Source: Actinotalea alkalitolerans
GTDB lineage: Bacteria; Actinomycetota; Actinomycetes; Actinomycetales; Cellulomonadaceae
DNA length: 64,000 bases
Assembly (NCBI RefSeq): GCF_023369855.1
Contig: NZ_JAMBPP010000001.1
Location: 186,001-250,000 of the forward strand
Direction of reading: 5' to 3'
Part shown: positions 19,725 through 28,898 of the stretch, piece by piece
How positions within the stretch are numbered: position 1 is the stretch's first letter
How the letters are laid out: each line of letters begins with the position of its first letter
Notes under the pieces: generated by a model
Seen by the model: only the letters and a program-made list of their open reading frames with translations
What the model was told of the DNA's origin: nothing
Database searches by the model: none
Program-made: the position numbers and the translations under genes

Positions 19725-19751
19725 TTGTCCATGAGTCATGGTCTCTATAAC
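19725..19751 (+). promoter_or_regulatory. possible promoter of the GH81 gene
   Basis: TTGTCC (19725-19730) and TATAAC (19746-19751) form a possible sigma-70-like pair with a short 15-base spacer. They lie directly after the operators and about 130 bases before the start codon. An odd-centre palindrome CCATGAGTCATGG (19729-19741) fills the spacer. The call is tentative because of the spacing. Confidence 0.4.
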
Positions 19752-19883
19752 GTCGAGTCCTGGTCGCACTGACAGGCCACCTAGCCAGCGTGGGCGGGTG
19801 TCGGCCGTCCGACCGCACCGACGGCCGGACCAACCTGCGGGGTCGCAGCGGCCACGTCGCGACCCTGCCGACCCGGGGGGGCC

Positions 19884-22883
19884 ATGACAGCCACGACCGC
19901 ACGACAGCCGCAGCACCGGGAGGCGGGCACCTCTCGACCACGTCCGCACCTGCGGCGCAGGCTCACCGCGATGACCGCCACCGCCGCGGTCCTCCTGGTC
20001 GGCGGCGTCCTCGCCGTCCCCGCACATGCCCAGACCCGACCCGTCGGTGCCGGCAGCTACACCACGGACCAGGTCGGACCCGCACCGGAGGGCTGCGCAC
20101 CGCTGGCCACCGATGCCCGCGCGTACCTCACCGACGACGCCCCCTCGGGCGCCGTCCCCACCAACGACTGGTGGTCATCCCTGGTGTTCAAGCACCCGAA
20201 CGCGAGCTGCACCACCAGCGCCCCGCTGCACGCCCACCCGGTCGCGTACCAGCCCCACCAGGACGGCCTGGGACTGTCGAGCACCCGCGAGCCGGTCATG
20301 TACGGCACCCCCGGGGGCATCGGCGAGTTCCACTACCCCTACAGCGAGGACGTCGTCGTCGGGGTCGACGGGCTCGACGCCCCCGTGGTGATGGTCGCCG
20401 ACTGGACGGACTGGACCGTCACGCCGTCCTGGGAGGGCAACGGCCGCTCCCTGCGAGCGACGATCGGTCACGGCCTGCCCTTCAGCTGGTACCACCTCAG
20501 CGGCGGCGACGCGGTGCTGGACACCCCGAGCGGGGTGCGGACCTGGCTCCAGGACGGAGGCCACATCGGCTTCACCGCCGGCGGCAGCGACTACGTCGCC
20601 TACGCCCCCGTGGGCTCGACCTGGAGCTCGACCGGCAACCAGCTGCGCAGCTCCCTGGCCGGGGCAGGGTTCCTGTCCGTCGCAGCGCTGCCCACCACGC
20701 CGGTGGACGACGACGCCACCCGCCGCGCGTTCGCCCAGCGGTACGCCCCTTACGCGTTCTCCGAGGTCACCGGGACCCGCGCCGACTACACCTACGACCA
20801 GGCCGGCGGCACGGTGCGCACCACCTACTCCCTGGAGACAGCACCGTTCCAGGGCTCGGTCGACGGGACGGTCGTCTCGCTCTACCCGCACCAGAGCGCG
20901 TACCTCGACAGCACGACCGGCGACGGGCCGTCGCAGGGCCAGGCCATCGACCGCACGTACGTCTCCCCACGAGGCGACATGCTGACGCTGGCCGGTGCGA
21001 CGTCGTTCACCACGGACACGCCGTTCACCGGGGTGCTGCCCGAGATCCCCGCGGTCATGACCGGGAGCGGGGAGCAGAACGCCCGGCTGGACGCCCTGCT
21101 CGACCAGGTCGCGCAGGACCCGATGGACGCACGTGGCAGCGACACGTACTGGACCGGCAAGGGGCTGGGCAGGGCGGCACGGATCGCCGAGATCGCCGAC
21201 CAGGTCGGCCGCACCGACGTGCGCGACACCGCCCTGGCCGGCATCCGCGAGACCCTGACCGACTGGTTCACGGCCTCGGACGGCAAGACCGAGCAGGTCT
21301 TCGCGTACAACGAGAGCTGGGGCACCCTGGTGGGCTTCCCCGGCTCGTACGGCTCGGACCGCGAGCTCAACGACCACCACTTCCACTACGGCTACTTCAT
21401 CCTCGCCGCGGCGACCCTCGCCCGGTTCGACTCCGAGTGGGCCGCCGACGACGCCTACGGCGGCATGGTCGACCTGCTGATCCGGGACGCGAACGGCTAC
21501 GACCGCGACGACGAGATGTTCCCCTACCTGCGCGACTTCGACATCTACGCGGGCCACGACTGGGCCGCGGGCCACGGCGCCTTCGGGGCCGGGAACAACC
21601 AGGAGTCGAGCTCGGAGGGGATGAACTTCGCCAACGCCCTGATCCAGTGGGGAGAGGCGACGGGGGACACCGAGGTCCGCGACGCCGGGGCCTTCATCTA
21701 CGCGACGCAGGCCGCAGCGATCCAGCAGTACTGGTTCGACGAGGCCGGGGCGATCCCCGAGGGCTTCGGCCACACGACCCTGGGCATGGTCTGGGGCTCG
21801 GGCGGCACCTACTCCACCTGGTTCAGCGGTGCGCCCGAGATGATCCAGGGCATCAACCTGCTGCCCATCACGGGCGGTCACCTGTACCTCGGCCTGCGGC
21901 CGGACGACGTCCGCAGCAACTACGCCGAGCTCGAGCGCACGATCGGCGGGCCGCCCACGGTGTGGCAGGACCTCCTGTGGTCCTCCCTGGCCCTGGGGGA
22001 CGCCCCGGCGGCGCTCGCAGCCCTCGACGGCCATCCCGGCTACACGGTCGAGGAGGGCGAGAGCCGGGCGCACACGTACCACTGGATCGCGAACCTGGAC
22101 GGCCTGGGCACGCTGGACAGCGGGATCCGCGCGGACCACCCCCTGGCAGCCGTCTTCGACGGGACCGGTGGTCGCACCTACGTCGCCGCGAACGTCACCG
22201 CGCAGGAGATCCTCGTGCGCTTCTCCGACGGCACCCGGGTCACGGTCCCGGCCGGCCGCACGGTCACCACGGGTGCCCACAGCTGGAGCGGCGGCTCGGG
22301 TCCGGGAGGGCCCGGCGGCGAGGACCCCAGGCCCACACCCGACCCGACGCCCGACCCGGACCCGGACCCGACACCGGACCCGGACCCCACGCCCGACCCG
22401 GACCCCGGCACGTCGGTCTTCGACCGCTACCTCACGCCAGGGGGCGTGCTGGCCCCGCAGCCGGGGAACGTCACGACCACGAGCGTCGCGCGCGCCTCGG
22501 GGCAGGACGCGATCGGCGAGCCGGCCCTCGGGCTCGTGCTCGAGGCGACGGGACTGACGGGTGACCACACCGGTGGCGCGACCCGCTTCTCGATCGGCCT
22601 CGACGCCGGCACTGCGGTCGGCAACGGCACCCGTCTGCGGGTCTCGTACGACCTGACCGGCGACGGCACCTGGGACCGGGTCGAGACCTACCACTACTTC
22701 GCGACCGACCCGGTGCCGGGCTGGGAGCAGTACACCGAAGCCCGGGGCCTGCTGAGCACCGGGGGCGCGCTCGGTGACCTCCGCGACGGTCGGGTCAGGG
22801 TCGAGCTGTGGAACGTGATCGGCACCCAGCCGACCTCGGTCGACCTCGCCGGGTCGGTCGTCCACCTGCCGTTCGCAGGATGA
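19884..22883 (+). CDS. secreted GH81 endo-beta-1,3-glucanase (laminarinase)
   Basis: The product is 999 residues. A long signal peptide (RRR, hydrophobic run AVLLVGGVLAVPAHA, cleavage about residue 49) leads into a GH81 catalytic region of about 700 residues. The family landmarks are NDWWSSLVFKHP near the start, LNDHHFHYGYFILAAATLA (about 495) and the catalytic Glu cluster in NNQESSSEGMNFANALIQWG (about 570). A PTPDPDPDP linker (about 815-840) joins a C-terminal beta-sandwich of about 150 residues (VFDRYLTPGGVLAPQPGNV, then LRVSYDLTGDGTWDRVETY) that is probably a glucan-binding module, not assigned to a family. It should hydrolyse beta-1,3-glucan outside the cell. Three operators lie upstream. 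Confidence 0.93.
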   Translation: MTATTARQPQHREAGTSRPRPHLRRRLTAMTATAAVLLVGGVLAVPAHAQTRPVGAGSYTTDQVGPAPEGCAPLATDARAYLTDDAPSGAVPTNDWWSSLVFKHPNASCTTSAPLHAHPVAYQPHQDGLGLSSTREPVMYGTPGGIGEFHYPYSEDVVVGVDGLDAPVVMVADWTDWTVTPSWEGNGRSLRATIGHGLPFSWYHLSGGDAVLDTPSGVRTWLQDGGHIGFTAGGSDYVAYAPVGSTWSSTGNQLRSSLAGAGFLSVAALPTTPVDDDATRRAFAQRYAPYAFSEVTGTRADYTYDQAGGTVRTTYSLETAPFQGSVDGTVVSLYPHQSAYLDSTTGDGPSQGQAIDRTYVSPRGDMLTLAGATSFTTDTPFTGVLPEIPAVMTGSGEQNARLDALLDQVAQDPMDARGSDTYWTGKGLGRAARIAEIADQVGRTDVRDTALAGIRETLTDWFTASDGKTEQVFAYNESWGTLVGFPGSYGSDRELNDHHFHYGYFILAAATLARFDSEWAADDAYGGMVDLLIRDANGYDRDDEMFPYLRDFDIYAGHDWAAGHGAFGAGNNQESSSEGMNFANALIQWGEATGDTEVRDAGAFIYATQAAAIQQYWFDEAGAIPEGFGHTTLGMVWGSGGTYSTWFSGAPEMIQGINLLPITGGHLYLGLRPDDVRSNYAELERTIGGPPTVWQDLLWSSLALGDAPAALAALDGHPGYTVEEGESRAHTYHWIANLDGLGTLDSGIRADHPLAAVFDGTGGRTYVAANVTAQEILVRFSDGTRVTVPAGRTVTTGAHSWSGGSGPGGPGGEDPRPTPDPTPDPDPDPTPDPDPTPDPDPGTSVFDRYLTPGGVLAPQPGNVTTTSVARASGQDAIGEPALGLVLEATGLTGDHTGGATRFSIGLDAGTAVGNGTRLRVSYDLTGDGTWDRVETYHYFATDPVPGWEQYTEARGLLSTGGALGDLRDGRVRVELWNVIGTQPTSVDLAGSVVHLPFAG

Positions 22884-22888
22884 CGACG

Positions 22889-22915
22889 GCCCCCGGTGCA
22901 GGGGGCACCGGGGGC
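22889..22915. terminator. bidirectional terminator hairpin between GH81 and GH5
   Basis: GCCCCCGGTGC (22889-22899) and GCACCGGGGGC (22905-22915) form a perfect 11-bp stem with a 5-base loop, 5 bases after the GH81 stop. It can serve both convergent genes. There is no T-tract, as is usual in high-GC actinobacteria. Confidence 0.7.
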
Positions 22916-22923
22916 GTGCAGGT

Positions 22924-22957
22924 GCGAGGGCCGGGGCTCAGCGTCCCCGGCCCTCGC
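22924..22957. terminator. perfect 13-bp hairpin spanning the GH5 stop codon
   Basis: GCGAGGGCCGGGG (22924-22936) and CCCCGGCCCTCGC (22945-22957) pair perfectly around an 8-base loop that contains the GH5 stop codon (22938-22940). The right arm codes for the last residues REGRG. It probably acts with the neighbouring hairpin in termination. Confidence 0.55.
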
Positions 22958-24215
22958 GCAGCAGCGGCGCCAGCGCGTCCAGCTTCCCCTGCTGCGGGGT
23001 GACCCAGTCGTCCTGGACGAGGCCGCCCGTGTCGCTCGAGTTGGGGTTGTACGACCAGTAGGCGAAGCTGAAGCCACCGTCGAGCAGGTACGGGACCAGG
23101 TGGGCGAGCCAGCTCCGGTCGGACTCCGTCTCGTGGTGCGTGCCGAGCTCCCCGACGAGCACCGGTGCGATGTCCTCGTGCACCAGGTAGCCCCAGTTCG
23201 TGTCCCAGAGGGGCCGCAGGTTCTCGGGGTAGGTCGGGTCGGCGAACCACGGCTGCGGGTAGACGCTCGCGGGGTACTCGTGCGTGGAGTAGACGACCCG
23301 GTCCGGGACATCCAGGGTGATGGGGTGGTCGCGGACGTCCGACAGGCCACCGCCCCACCAGGTGGACGTCCCGTCACCCATGCGCTCGACCCCCTCGACC
23401 ACGACGAGCCAGCTCGGCTGCACGGCGAGGATCGCGTTGCCCGCACGGGTCGCCGCGGCCGCCCAGTCGAGCGCCGCGTCCCCGCAGCCCCAGCATGCCG
23501 GGCCGTGCGGCTCGTTGTGCAGGTCCGCACCGATGACCGTGGGGTCCTCGAGGTAGCGCTCGGCCAGCATGACCCAGTCGTCGATCCACTGCTGCTCGGG
23601 ATACGCGTCGGTGTACCAGAGCTCGGACTGCTGGTCGTACCCCGGCCGGTGACGGTCGAGCAGCACCGTCATGTCCCGCGCCCGGGCCCCGGCGACGACC
23701 GCGTCCATGATCTCGAGCGCGCTCCTGCCCGCCAGGTCGGGGTTCTTGCTCTCATCGATGCTGTTCGGCGCCGCGCCGCCGATGCACTGGTTGGACCACG
23801 GCAGCCGGATCGTCGTGAACCCGAAGCCGTGGATCTGGTCGAGGACCTCGTCCATCGACCGGGTCCACAGGCCGTGGGGCACGCAGTTCTGGGTCTCGAG
23901 CCCGAACCAGCTGACCGCCTTGAGGACGACGGGGCTCCCGTCGCTGTCGACGATCGTGGCCCCGTCCGTGGACAGGAAGCCCTGCGCTGACGCCACGACG
24001 GGCGACGACGGCGCAGGCGCTGGCTCGGACGACGTCGCCGGGGTGCGGGACGACGTCGGAACGGAAGCCGGTGCGACCGCGCGGCCGGCGTCGCCGACCG
24101 CACCGAGCTGGATCACGCCGACCGCGCCGACCGTGATGCCGACGACCAACGCCCCGACGATCGACCCGATCCACAGGCCGCGTCGCCGCCCGGGAGCGGG
24201 GACCGGGCCGGTCAC
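22938..24215 (-). CDS. membrane-anchored GH5 glucanase (cellulase)
   Basis: The product is 425 residues. An N-terminal anchor (about 14-37, LWIGSIVGALVVGITVGAVG) and a Ser/Thr/Pro linker precede a GH5 domain starting near GFLSTDGATIVDSDGSPVVL. The acid/base Glu is in ADLHNEPHG (about 240) and the nucleophile Glu in VLVGELGTHHE (about 365). ILDRHRP-type and LWYTD motifs fit the GH5 subfamily 1 endo-beta-1,4-glucanases. No binding module is present and there is no cleavage site after the anchor, so the enzyme may stay on the cell. GTG 24215 lies 1 base after the DUF5063 stop, so it is read with recR and DUF5063. Confidence 0.9.
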   Translation of the reverse strand: MTGPVPAPGRRRGLWIGSIVGALVVGITVGAVGVIQLGAVGDAGRAVAPASVPTSSRTPATSSEPAPAPSSPVVASAQGFLSTDGATIVDSDGSPVVLKAVSWFGLETQNCVPHGLWTRSMDEVLDQIHGFGFTTIRLPWSNQCIGGAAPNSIDESKNPDLAGRSALEIMDAVVAGARARDMTVLLDRHRPGYDQQSELWYTDAYPEQQWIDDWVMLAERYLEDPTVIGADLHNEPHGPACWGCGDAALDWAAAATRAGNAILAVQPSWLVVVEGVERMGDGTSTWWGGGLSDVRDHPITLDVPDRVVYSTHEYPASVYPQPWFADPTYPENLRPLWDTNWGYLVHEDIAPVLVGELGTHHETESDRSWLAHLVPYLLDGGFSFAYWSYNPNSSDTGGLVQDDWVTPQQGKLDALAPLLREGRGR

Positions 24216-24216
24216 C

Positions 24217-24816
24217 TCAGGGATGCAGGGCCTTGAACTCCGCGTCGGCCGCGACCTCGTCGTCGACGTCCAGGCGCAGATGACCCAGCATCACCTGGAG
24301 CACCCGCAGCACCGCCGAGGCCCGCTCGCCCCAGTTGGCCAGGTAGGAGAACTGCCACCACCACAGCGCCTCGAGCACCTGGCCGGTGTCGTAGTGCCGC
24401 TGCCCCTGCGCGAGGGCACCCACGATGAGCACCAGGTCGCCCGAGAGGGACGAGGTGACGACCTCCGAGCCGAGCACCGGGTCGTGGACCTCGGTGTAGT
24501 CGTCGATGCCGTCCAGCACGTTCTCGAGCCCCGCTCCCAGGGGGTCGAGGTCGGCATCGGGGCCGACGTCCGGCTCGAACCGCTCGGGCGGCAGGATGTC
24601 CACCATCGCCCCGAGCCGCGCCCCGGCGGCCAGCACGTCGGAGACAGCCAGGAGCAGCAGCGGGATGGCCGCCTCGGGGTTGGATCCGGCGGCGACCTCG
24701 GTCACCGTGCTCACGAACCGGCGGGACTCCGCCGAGACGGCGTCGGCGACGTCGCGCAGGTCTGCTGGCGTCTCGTCCGCGGTGGGTGGTGCAGGCTCTT
24801 CTCGGCTGTCAGGCAC
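24217..24816 (-). CDS. DUF5063 domain-containing protein
   Basis: The product is 199 residues and all-helical. It shows the DUF5063 pattern: [35 protein letters not shown], then an acidic [17 protein letters not shown] segment and [27 protein letters not shown]. The GTG at 24816 lies inside the end of recR with GGAGG 8 bases upstream. The family often follows recR in actinobacteria, but its function is unknown. Confidence 0.88.
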   Translation of the reverse strand: MPDSREEPAPPTADETPADLRDVADAVSAESRRFVSTVTEVAAGSNPEAAIPLLLLAVSDVLAAGARLGAMVDILPPERFEPDVGPDADLDPLGAGLENVLDGIDDYTEVHDPVLGSEVVTSSLSGDLVLIVGALAQGQRHYDTGQVLEALWWWQFSYLANWGERASAVLRVLQVMLGHLRLDVDDEVAADAEFKALHP

Positions 24817-25408
24817 TGATCTGCCTCCGTCCTTCGAAGGCCCGCCCCAGCGTGACCTCATCGGCGTACTCCAGGTCCCCCCCGACCGGTAGTCCGGAGG
24901 CAAGTCGCGTGACCCGCAGACCCATGGGGACCAGCAGCCGCGCGAGGTAGGTCGAGGTGGCCTCACCCTCGACGTTCGGATCGGTCGCGAGGATGACCTC
25001 GGTGACCGTGCCGTCGGCGAGACGACTCATCAGCTCGGCGATGCGCAGGTCGTCCGGACCGACGTTGTCCATCGGGTTGATCGCCCCGCCGAGCACGTGG
25101 TACCGCCCGCGGAACTCGCGGGTGCGTTCGATCGCGACGACGTCCTTGGGCTCCTCGACCACGCAGATGGTCTCCAGCGACCGACGCGGGTCACGGCAGA
25201 CGCGGCACTGCTCCTCCTGCGAGACGTTGCCGCACACCACGCAGAACTGGACGCGGGCCTTGACCTCGGTGAGGGAGTCGACGAGTCGACGCACCTCGGC
25301 GGGGTCGGCCGCGAGCAGGTGGAAGGCGATGCGCTGGGCGCTCTTCGGCCCGACCCCGGGCAGTCGCCCGAGCTCGTCGATCAGGTCCTGGACCGCGCCT
25401 TCGTACAC
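24809..25408 (-). CDS. recR: recombination mediator protein RecR
   Basis: The product is 199 residues, the family's usual length, starting with GTG. It works with RecFO in loading RecA at gaps. A helix-hairpin-helix ([20 protein letters not shown]) lies at the N-terminus, followed by a four-Cys zinc finger ([16 protein letters not shown], about 57-72) and a Toprim domain ([16 protein letters not shown], then [13 protein letters not shown]). It lies 24 bases downstream of dnaX; the ybaB gene that often sits between them is missing. Confidence 0.97.
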   Translation of the reverse strand: MYEGAVQDLIDELGRLPGVGPKSAQRIAFHLLAADPAEVRRLVDSLTEVKARVQFCVVCGNVSQEEQCRVCRDPRRSLETICVVEEPKDVVAIERTREFRGRYHVLGGAINPMDNVGPDDLRIAELMSRLADGTVTEVILATDPNVEGEATSTYLARLLVPMGLRVTRLASGLPVGGDLEYADEVTLGRAFEGRRQISA

Positions 25409-25432
25409 CCGTCCAGCCTAGTGCGTGCGGGG

Positions 25433-27910
25433 TCAGCGCGGGTCGTCGGGGATCTCGTCGATGACCGTGCCGCCCAGCATCTGCGCGACCAGGGGTGCCC
25501 CTACCAGCCCCGAGGAGATCAGGTCGGGGTCGTCCGGAGAGGGGTCGTCGACCTCGACAGGTCCCGACGGCTTCGCCTGGGCGGCCATGGCCCGCTCGAA
25601 CGGCGAACCGGCGCGGGTCCGTGCACCGGCCGGACCGGCGCCCTCCTCTGCCGCACCCTCGGGTGCAGGCTCGGGGTCCGGCTCGGGACCGTCGGGGATC
25701 GCCTCACCGTCGGGGCCGGTGCCGCGACCGGCACCGGGCGCGACACCCGGACGGGGGGACCGCCCTGCGCCGGTACCCGTCGGACGTGCCCGGTCCGGCT
25801 GCCCGGACGGACCTGACGTGGTCGCGACCGGAGGGACGGGCGCGTCCCACGAGGCCTCGGCCGCCTGGGTGACCCGTCGCGCGCGAGCGGCGGCCTCGCT
25901 CTCGGTCCCGCCCTCGGCCGCAGGAATCACCTCCGCGGTGGTGCCCGGGCCCGGCGCGGCGCCCGGGGTCGGGGGGGCGCCCGCGGCGACGGCCCCCAGG
26001 GAGGTCTCGATCCGCACGGTGATGCCGAGGGTCTCGTGCAGGGCCCGCTGGACGTTGTCCTGGTGCGGGCCGGCCCGGAAGGTGGTCGCGAGCTGGGGTG
26101 TGCTGAAGCCCAGGGTGACCTTGTCGGCGGTGACCTCCGCGACCTGCGCGTTCTGGCTGACCAGCACCCAGGTCGCCATCCGCAGCCCCCGCAGGGTCTG
26201 CAGCACCTCGGGCCACCGACGGCGCACGGTCTCGGCGTCCAGACCACCTGCCGACCGCTCCTGCGACGAGGGTGGTGCGGACGTCACCGGGTGCTGAGCC
26301 GCGCGGGGTGCGGGGCTGGGGGACGCGGGCAGCGCTGCGTCCGGCGACGGGGTCGACGCCGCGGGCGGTGTCGCGACCGGCGCCTCGGTCGGCTCGGCGA
26401 CTGGTTCTGCGGTCGGTCCTGCGGTCGGTCCTGCGGCCGACCCTGCCACCGGTTCTGCGGCCGGCGCCGCGGTCGGTGTCGGCTCGCCGTCGGCGACAGG
26501 AACGCGCTCGACGGCAGGCTCGTCCTCGGGCTCCGGGGCGACTGCGCGGACCGGGTCGGTGACCCGAGCAGGCTCGCGCGGGGGCACCGACGGCCGCGCC
26601 GGCGAGGGCTCGACCACCTGTGGCCCGGTGGGCGCCGGCACCTGCGGCGGGGCGAGGGGAATCATCGACCGGGGTGCCGGGGCCGCGACCGTGCCGACCG
26701 GGACACCCGGGGCGACCGGGGCACCCGTCGGCGCGGTGGGGCCGGCTCCCTGCCCGAGGTCACGCTCGACCTTGTCGAGGCGCGCACCGAACCCGCGAGC
26801 GCCGTCGTCGGCGGCAGGGAGCAGCAGGCGCGCGGCGAGCAGCTCGAGATGCAGCCGGGGGGACGTCGCCCCGGTCATCTCGGTCAGGGCCGTGTTGACC
26901 AGGTCGGCCGAACGGGAGAGCTCGGCGGCACCCAGGGCGGTGGCCTGAGCGCGCATCCGCTCGAGCTGGTCGGCCGGCAGGTCACGCAGCACGGCCTGGG
27001 CCGCGTCCCCCGAGGCCGCGATCACGATGAGGTCGCGCAACCGCTCGAGGAGGTCCTCGACGAACCGGCGGGGCTCGTGCCCCGAGGAGACCACACGGTC
27101 GACGACCCGGAAGGCGCTGGCGCCGTCCCGCGCGGCGATCGCGTCGACGGTGTCGTCGAGCAGCGTCGCGTGGGTGTAGCCGAGCAGGGCGACGGCGCGT
27201 TCGTAGTCGATACCCGCCTCACCCGAGCCGGCCACGAGCTGGTCGAGCACGGACAGCGAGTCACGCACCGACCCACCGCCGGCCCGCACCACGAGCGGGA
27301 GCACCCCCGAGCCCACCGGCACGCCCTCGGCCGCGCAGATCTCCTCGAGGTAGGAGATCAGGCGGTCCGGCGCGACCAGGCGGAACGGGTAGTGGTGCGT
27401 GCGCGACCGGATGGTGCCGATGACCTTGTCCGGCTCGGTGGTCGCGAAGACGAACTTCACGTGCGGCGGCGGCTCCTCGACGATCTTGAGCAGGGCGTTG
27501 AAGCCCTGCGGCGTGACCATGTGCGCCTCGTCGAGGATGAAGATCTTGAACCGGTCGCGGGCCGGGGCGAACGTCGCCCGCTCGCGCAGGTCCCGGGCGT
27601 CGTCGACACCACCGTGGCTGGCCGCGTCGATCTCGACCACGTCCAGGCTGCCCGGGCCACCGCGGGCCAGGTCGGTGCACGAGTCGCAGGTGCCGCACGG
27701 CGTGTCCGTGGGACCCTCGGCGCAGTTCAGGCAGCGCGCCAGGATCCGGGCCGACGTCGTCTTGCCGCAGCCGCGCGGCCCGGAGAACAGGTAGGCGTGG
27801 GTGATGCGGTCCGCGCGCAGCGCCTGCATCAGCGGGTCGGTGACGTGCTCCTGCCCGATCACCTCGGTGAAGGTCTCCGGCCGGTAGCGGCGGTACAGGG
27901 CTGTGGTCAC
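25433..27910 (-). CDS. dnaX: DNA polymerase III gamma/tau subunit
   Basis: The product is 825 residues. GTG 27910 gives the typical start TTALYRRYRPETF. It is the clamp-loader ATPase: Walker A GPRGCGKTTSA (about residue 44), a four-Cys zinc module just after (CLNC and CGTCDSC, about 62-83), Walker B IFILDEAHMV (about 124) and the arginine-containing sensor region near GTIRSRTHHYPFRLV. Domain III follows to about residue 365. A very long Pro/Ala/Glu linker (about 385-580) is broken by a tau-like domain (about 580-680: RWPEVLQTLRGLRMATWVLV). The linker is acidic and low-complexity. Confidence 0.96.
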   Translation of the reverse strand: MTTALYRRYRPETFTEVIGQEHVTDPLMQALRADRITHAYLFSGPRGCGKTTSARILARCLNCAEGPTDTPCGTCDSCTDLARGGPGSLDVVEIDAASHGGVDDARDLRERATFAPARDRFKIFILDEAHMVTPQGFNALLKIVEEPPPHVKFVFATTEPDKVIGTIRSRTHHYPFRLVAPDRLISYLEEICAAEGVPVGSGVLPLVVRAGGGSVRDSLSVLDQLVAGSGEAGIDYERAVALLGYTHATLLDDTVDAIAARDGASAFRVVDRVVSSGHEPRRFVEDLLERLRDLIVIAASGDAAQAVLRDLPADQLERMRAQATALGAAELSRSADLVNTALTEMTGATSPRLHLELLAARLLLPAADDGARGFGARLDKVERDLGQGAGPTAPTGAPVAPGVPVGTVAAPAPRSMIPLAPPQVPAPTGPQVVEPSPARPSVPPREPARVTDPVRAVAPEPEDEPAVERVPVADGEPTPTAAPAAEPVAGSAAGPTAGPTAEPVAEPTEAPVATPPAASTPSPDAALPASPSPAPRAAQHPVTSAPPSSQERSAGGLDAETVRRRWPEVLQTLRGLRMATWVLVSQNAQVAEVTADKVTLGFSTPQLATTFRAGPHQDNVQRALHETLGITVRIETSLGAVAAGAPPTPGAAPGPGTTAEVIPAAEGGTESEAAARARRVTQAAEASWDAPVPPVATTSGPSGQPDRARPTGTGAGRSPRPGVAPGAGRGTGPDGEAIPDGPEPDPEPAPEGAAEEGAGPAGARTRAGSPFERAMAAQAKPSGPVEVDDPSPDDPDLISSGLVGAPLVAQMLGGTVIDEIPDDPR

Positions 27911-27990
27911 TGCACGAGCGTAGAGGCCCCTGCCGACGCCCGGCACGGCGTTCCTGGCAGATCCGTACGCCCGATCACCTGCTCTTGCCT

Positions 27991-28005
27991 CTCACACGGT
28001 GTCAG
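27991..28005. promoter_or_regulatory. possible operator of the MerR regulator
   Basis: CTCACAC (27991-27997), a central G and GTGTCAG (27999-28005) form an inverted repeat with one mismatch, following TTGCCT (27985-27990), 11 bases before the merR-type start. MerR proteins bind such repeats between promoter boxes. The matching -10 box is not clear. Confidence 0.4.
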
Positions 28006-28016
28006 GGTGTGGACTC

Positions 28017-28898
28017 ATGAGCATGCCTCCCCAAGGCGAGCACCTGCTGTCGATCGGCGAGTTCTCGCGGCTCTCCCGGATCAGCGTCCGGATGCTGCGG
28101 CACTACGACGAGCACGGCGTGCTGCACCCCACCCGCGTCGATGCGTTCTCGGGCTACCGGTCCTACGCGCCGGACCTGCTGCGCACCGCCGGGCGGATCC
28201 GGGACCTGCGTGACGTCGGCCTCCGGGTCGACGAGCTCGCCGCATGCGCGTCCGTGCTGGACGACCCGTCGGCGCTCCGCCCGGTCCTGGAACGTCAGCG
28301 CGATCGCCTGCTCACCGACGCGTCGGTGGTGGCGAACCGGGTCCGGGAGGTGGAACGCCTGATCACCGATCTGGAGGTCACACTCATGTCTGTCGAGATC
28401 ACCCACCGCACGATCCCTGCTCGCACGGTCGCGTCCGTCCGCGACACCATCCCGGGCTACCAGGACGAGGGCCTGCTCTGGGAGCGGCTCATGGCCGGGA
28501 TGTCGGCCGTCGGCGCGCAGATGGCACCCGCCCCGCTCGCTGTGGCGGTGTTCCACGACGAGGACTACGTCGAGGCTGGGCCCGACGTGGAGGTCCAGCT
28601 CGACGTCGCCGCCGCCTTCCCCGAGACGGGCGACGTACGTTGCCTCGACCTGCCCGAGCAGCAGGTCGCCACCGGGACGATGCACGGCGGCTACGAGGGC
28701 ATCGGCGCCGTGATGGAGGCCATCGCCCAGTGGGCCGGGGAGCACGGTTACCGGTTCACGGGGCCGATGTTCAACATCTACGTGGTCGGACCGGGAGAGG
28801 AGCCCGACCCTGCGCGCTGGGTCACGGAGGTCTGCGCACCTGTCGTTCGCGCCGACGAGCCCGTCACGTCCGGCGCCGATGCGGACGGCGGGAGATGA
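28017..28898 (+). CDS. MerR-family regulator with GyrI-like effector domain
   Basis: The product is 293 residues. The N-terminal winged helix (LLSIGEFSRLSRISVRMLRH, then YDEHGVLHPTRVDAFSGYRSY) is a full MerR DNA-binding domain, followed by a dimer helix (about 75-120). A C-terminal GyrI-like small-molecule domain (about 130-280: TIPARTVASVRDTIPGYQDE, then FNIYVVGPGEEPDPARWVTE) resembles BmrR/TipA-type drug sensors. The short distance from the operator-like repeat to the ATG suggests a leaderless or very short leader. It overlaps the next GyrI-like gene by 4 bases. Confidence 0.9.
   Translation: MSMPPQGEHLLSIGEFSRLSRISVRMLRHYDEHGVLHPTRVDAFSGYRSYAPDLLRTAGRIRDLRDVGLRVDELAACASVLDDPSALRPVLERQRDRLLTDASVVANRVREVERLITDLEVTLMSVEITHRTIPARTVASVRDTIPGYQDEGLLWERLMAGMSAVGAQMAPAPLAVAVFHDEDYVEAGPDVEVQLDVAAAFPETGDVRCLDLPEQQVATGTMHGGYEGIGAVMEAIAQWAGEHGYRFTGPMFNIYVVGPGEEPDPARWVTEVCAPVVRADEPVTSGADADGGR

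Noticed and set aside
22330-22405. Repeat array in the GH81 gene
   Set aside because: The repeated CCGGACCC units code for a Pro/Asp/Thr linker between two domains. It is not a CRISPR or a regulatory repeat.
20175-22865. Open frame of 896 codons antisense to the GH81 gene
   Set aside because: It mirrors the GH81 gene codon by codon in GC-rich DNA, is Arg/Gly/Val-rich, and has no domain or ribosome site.
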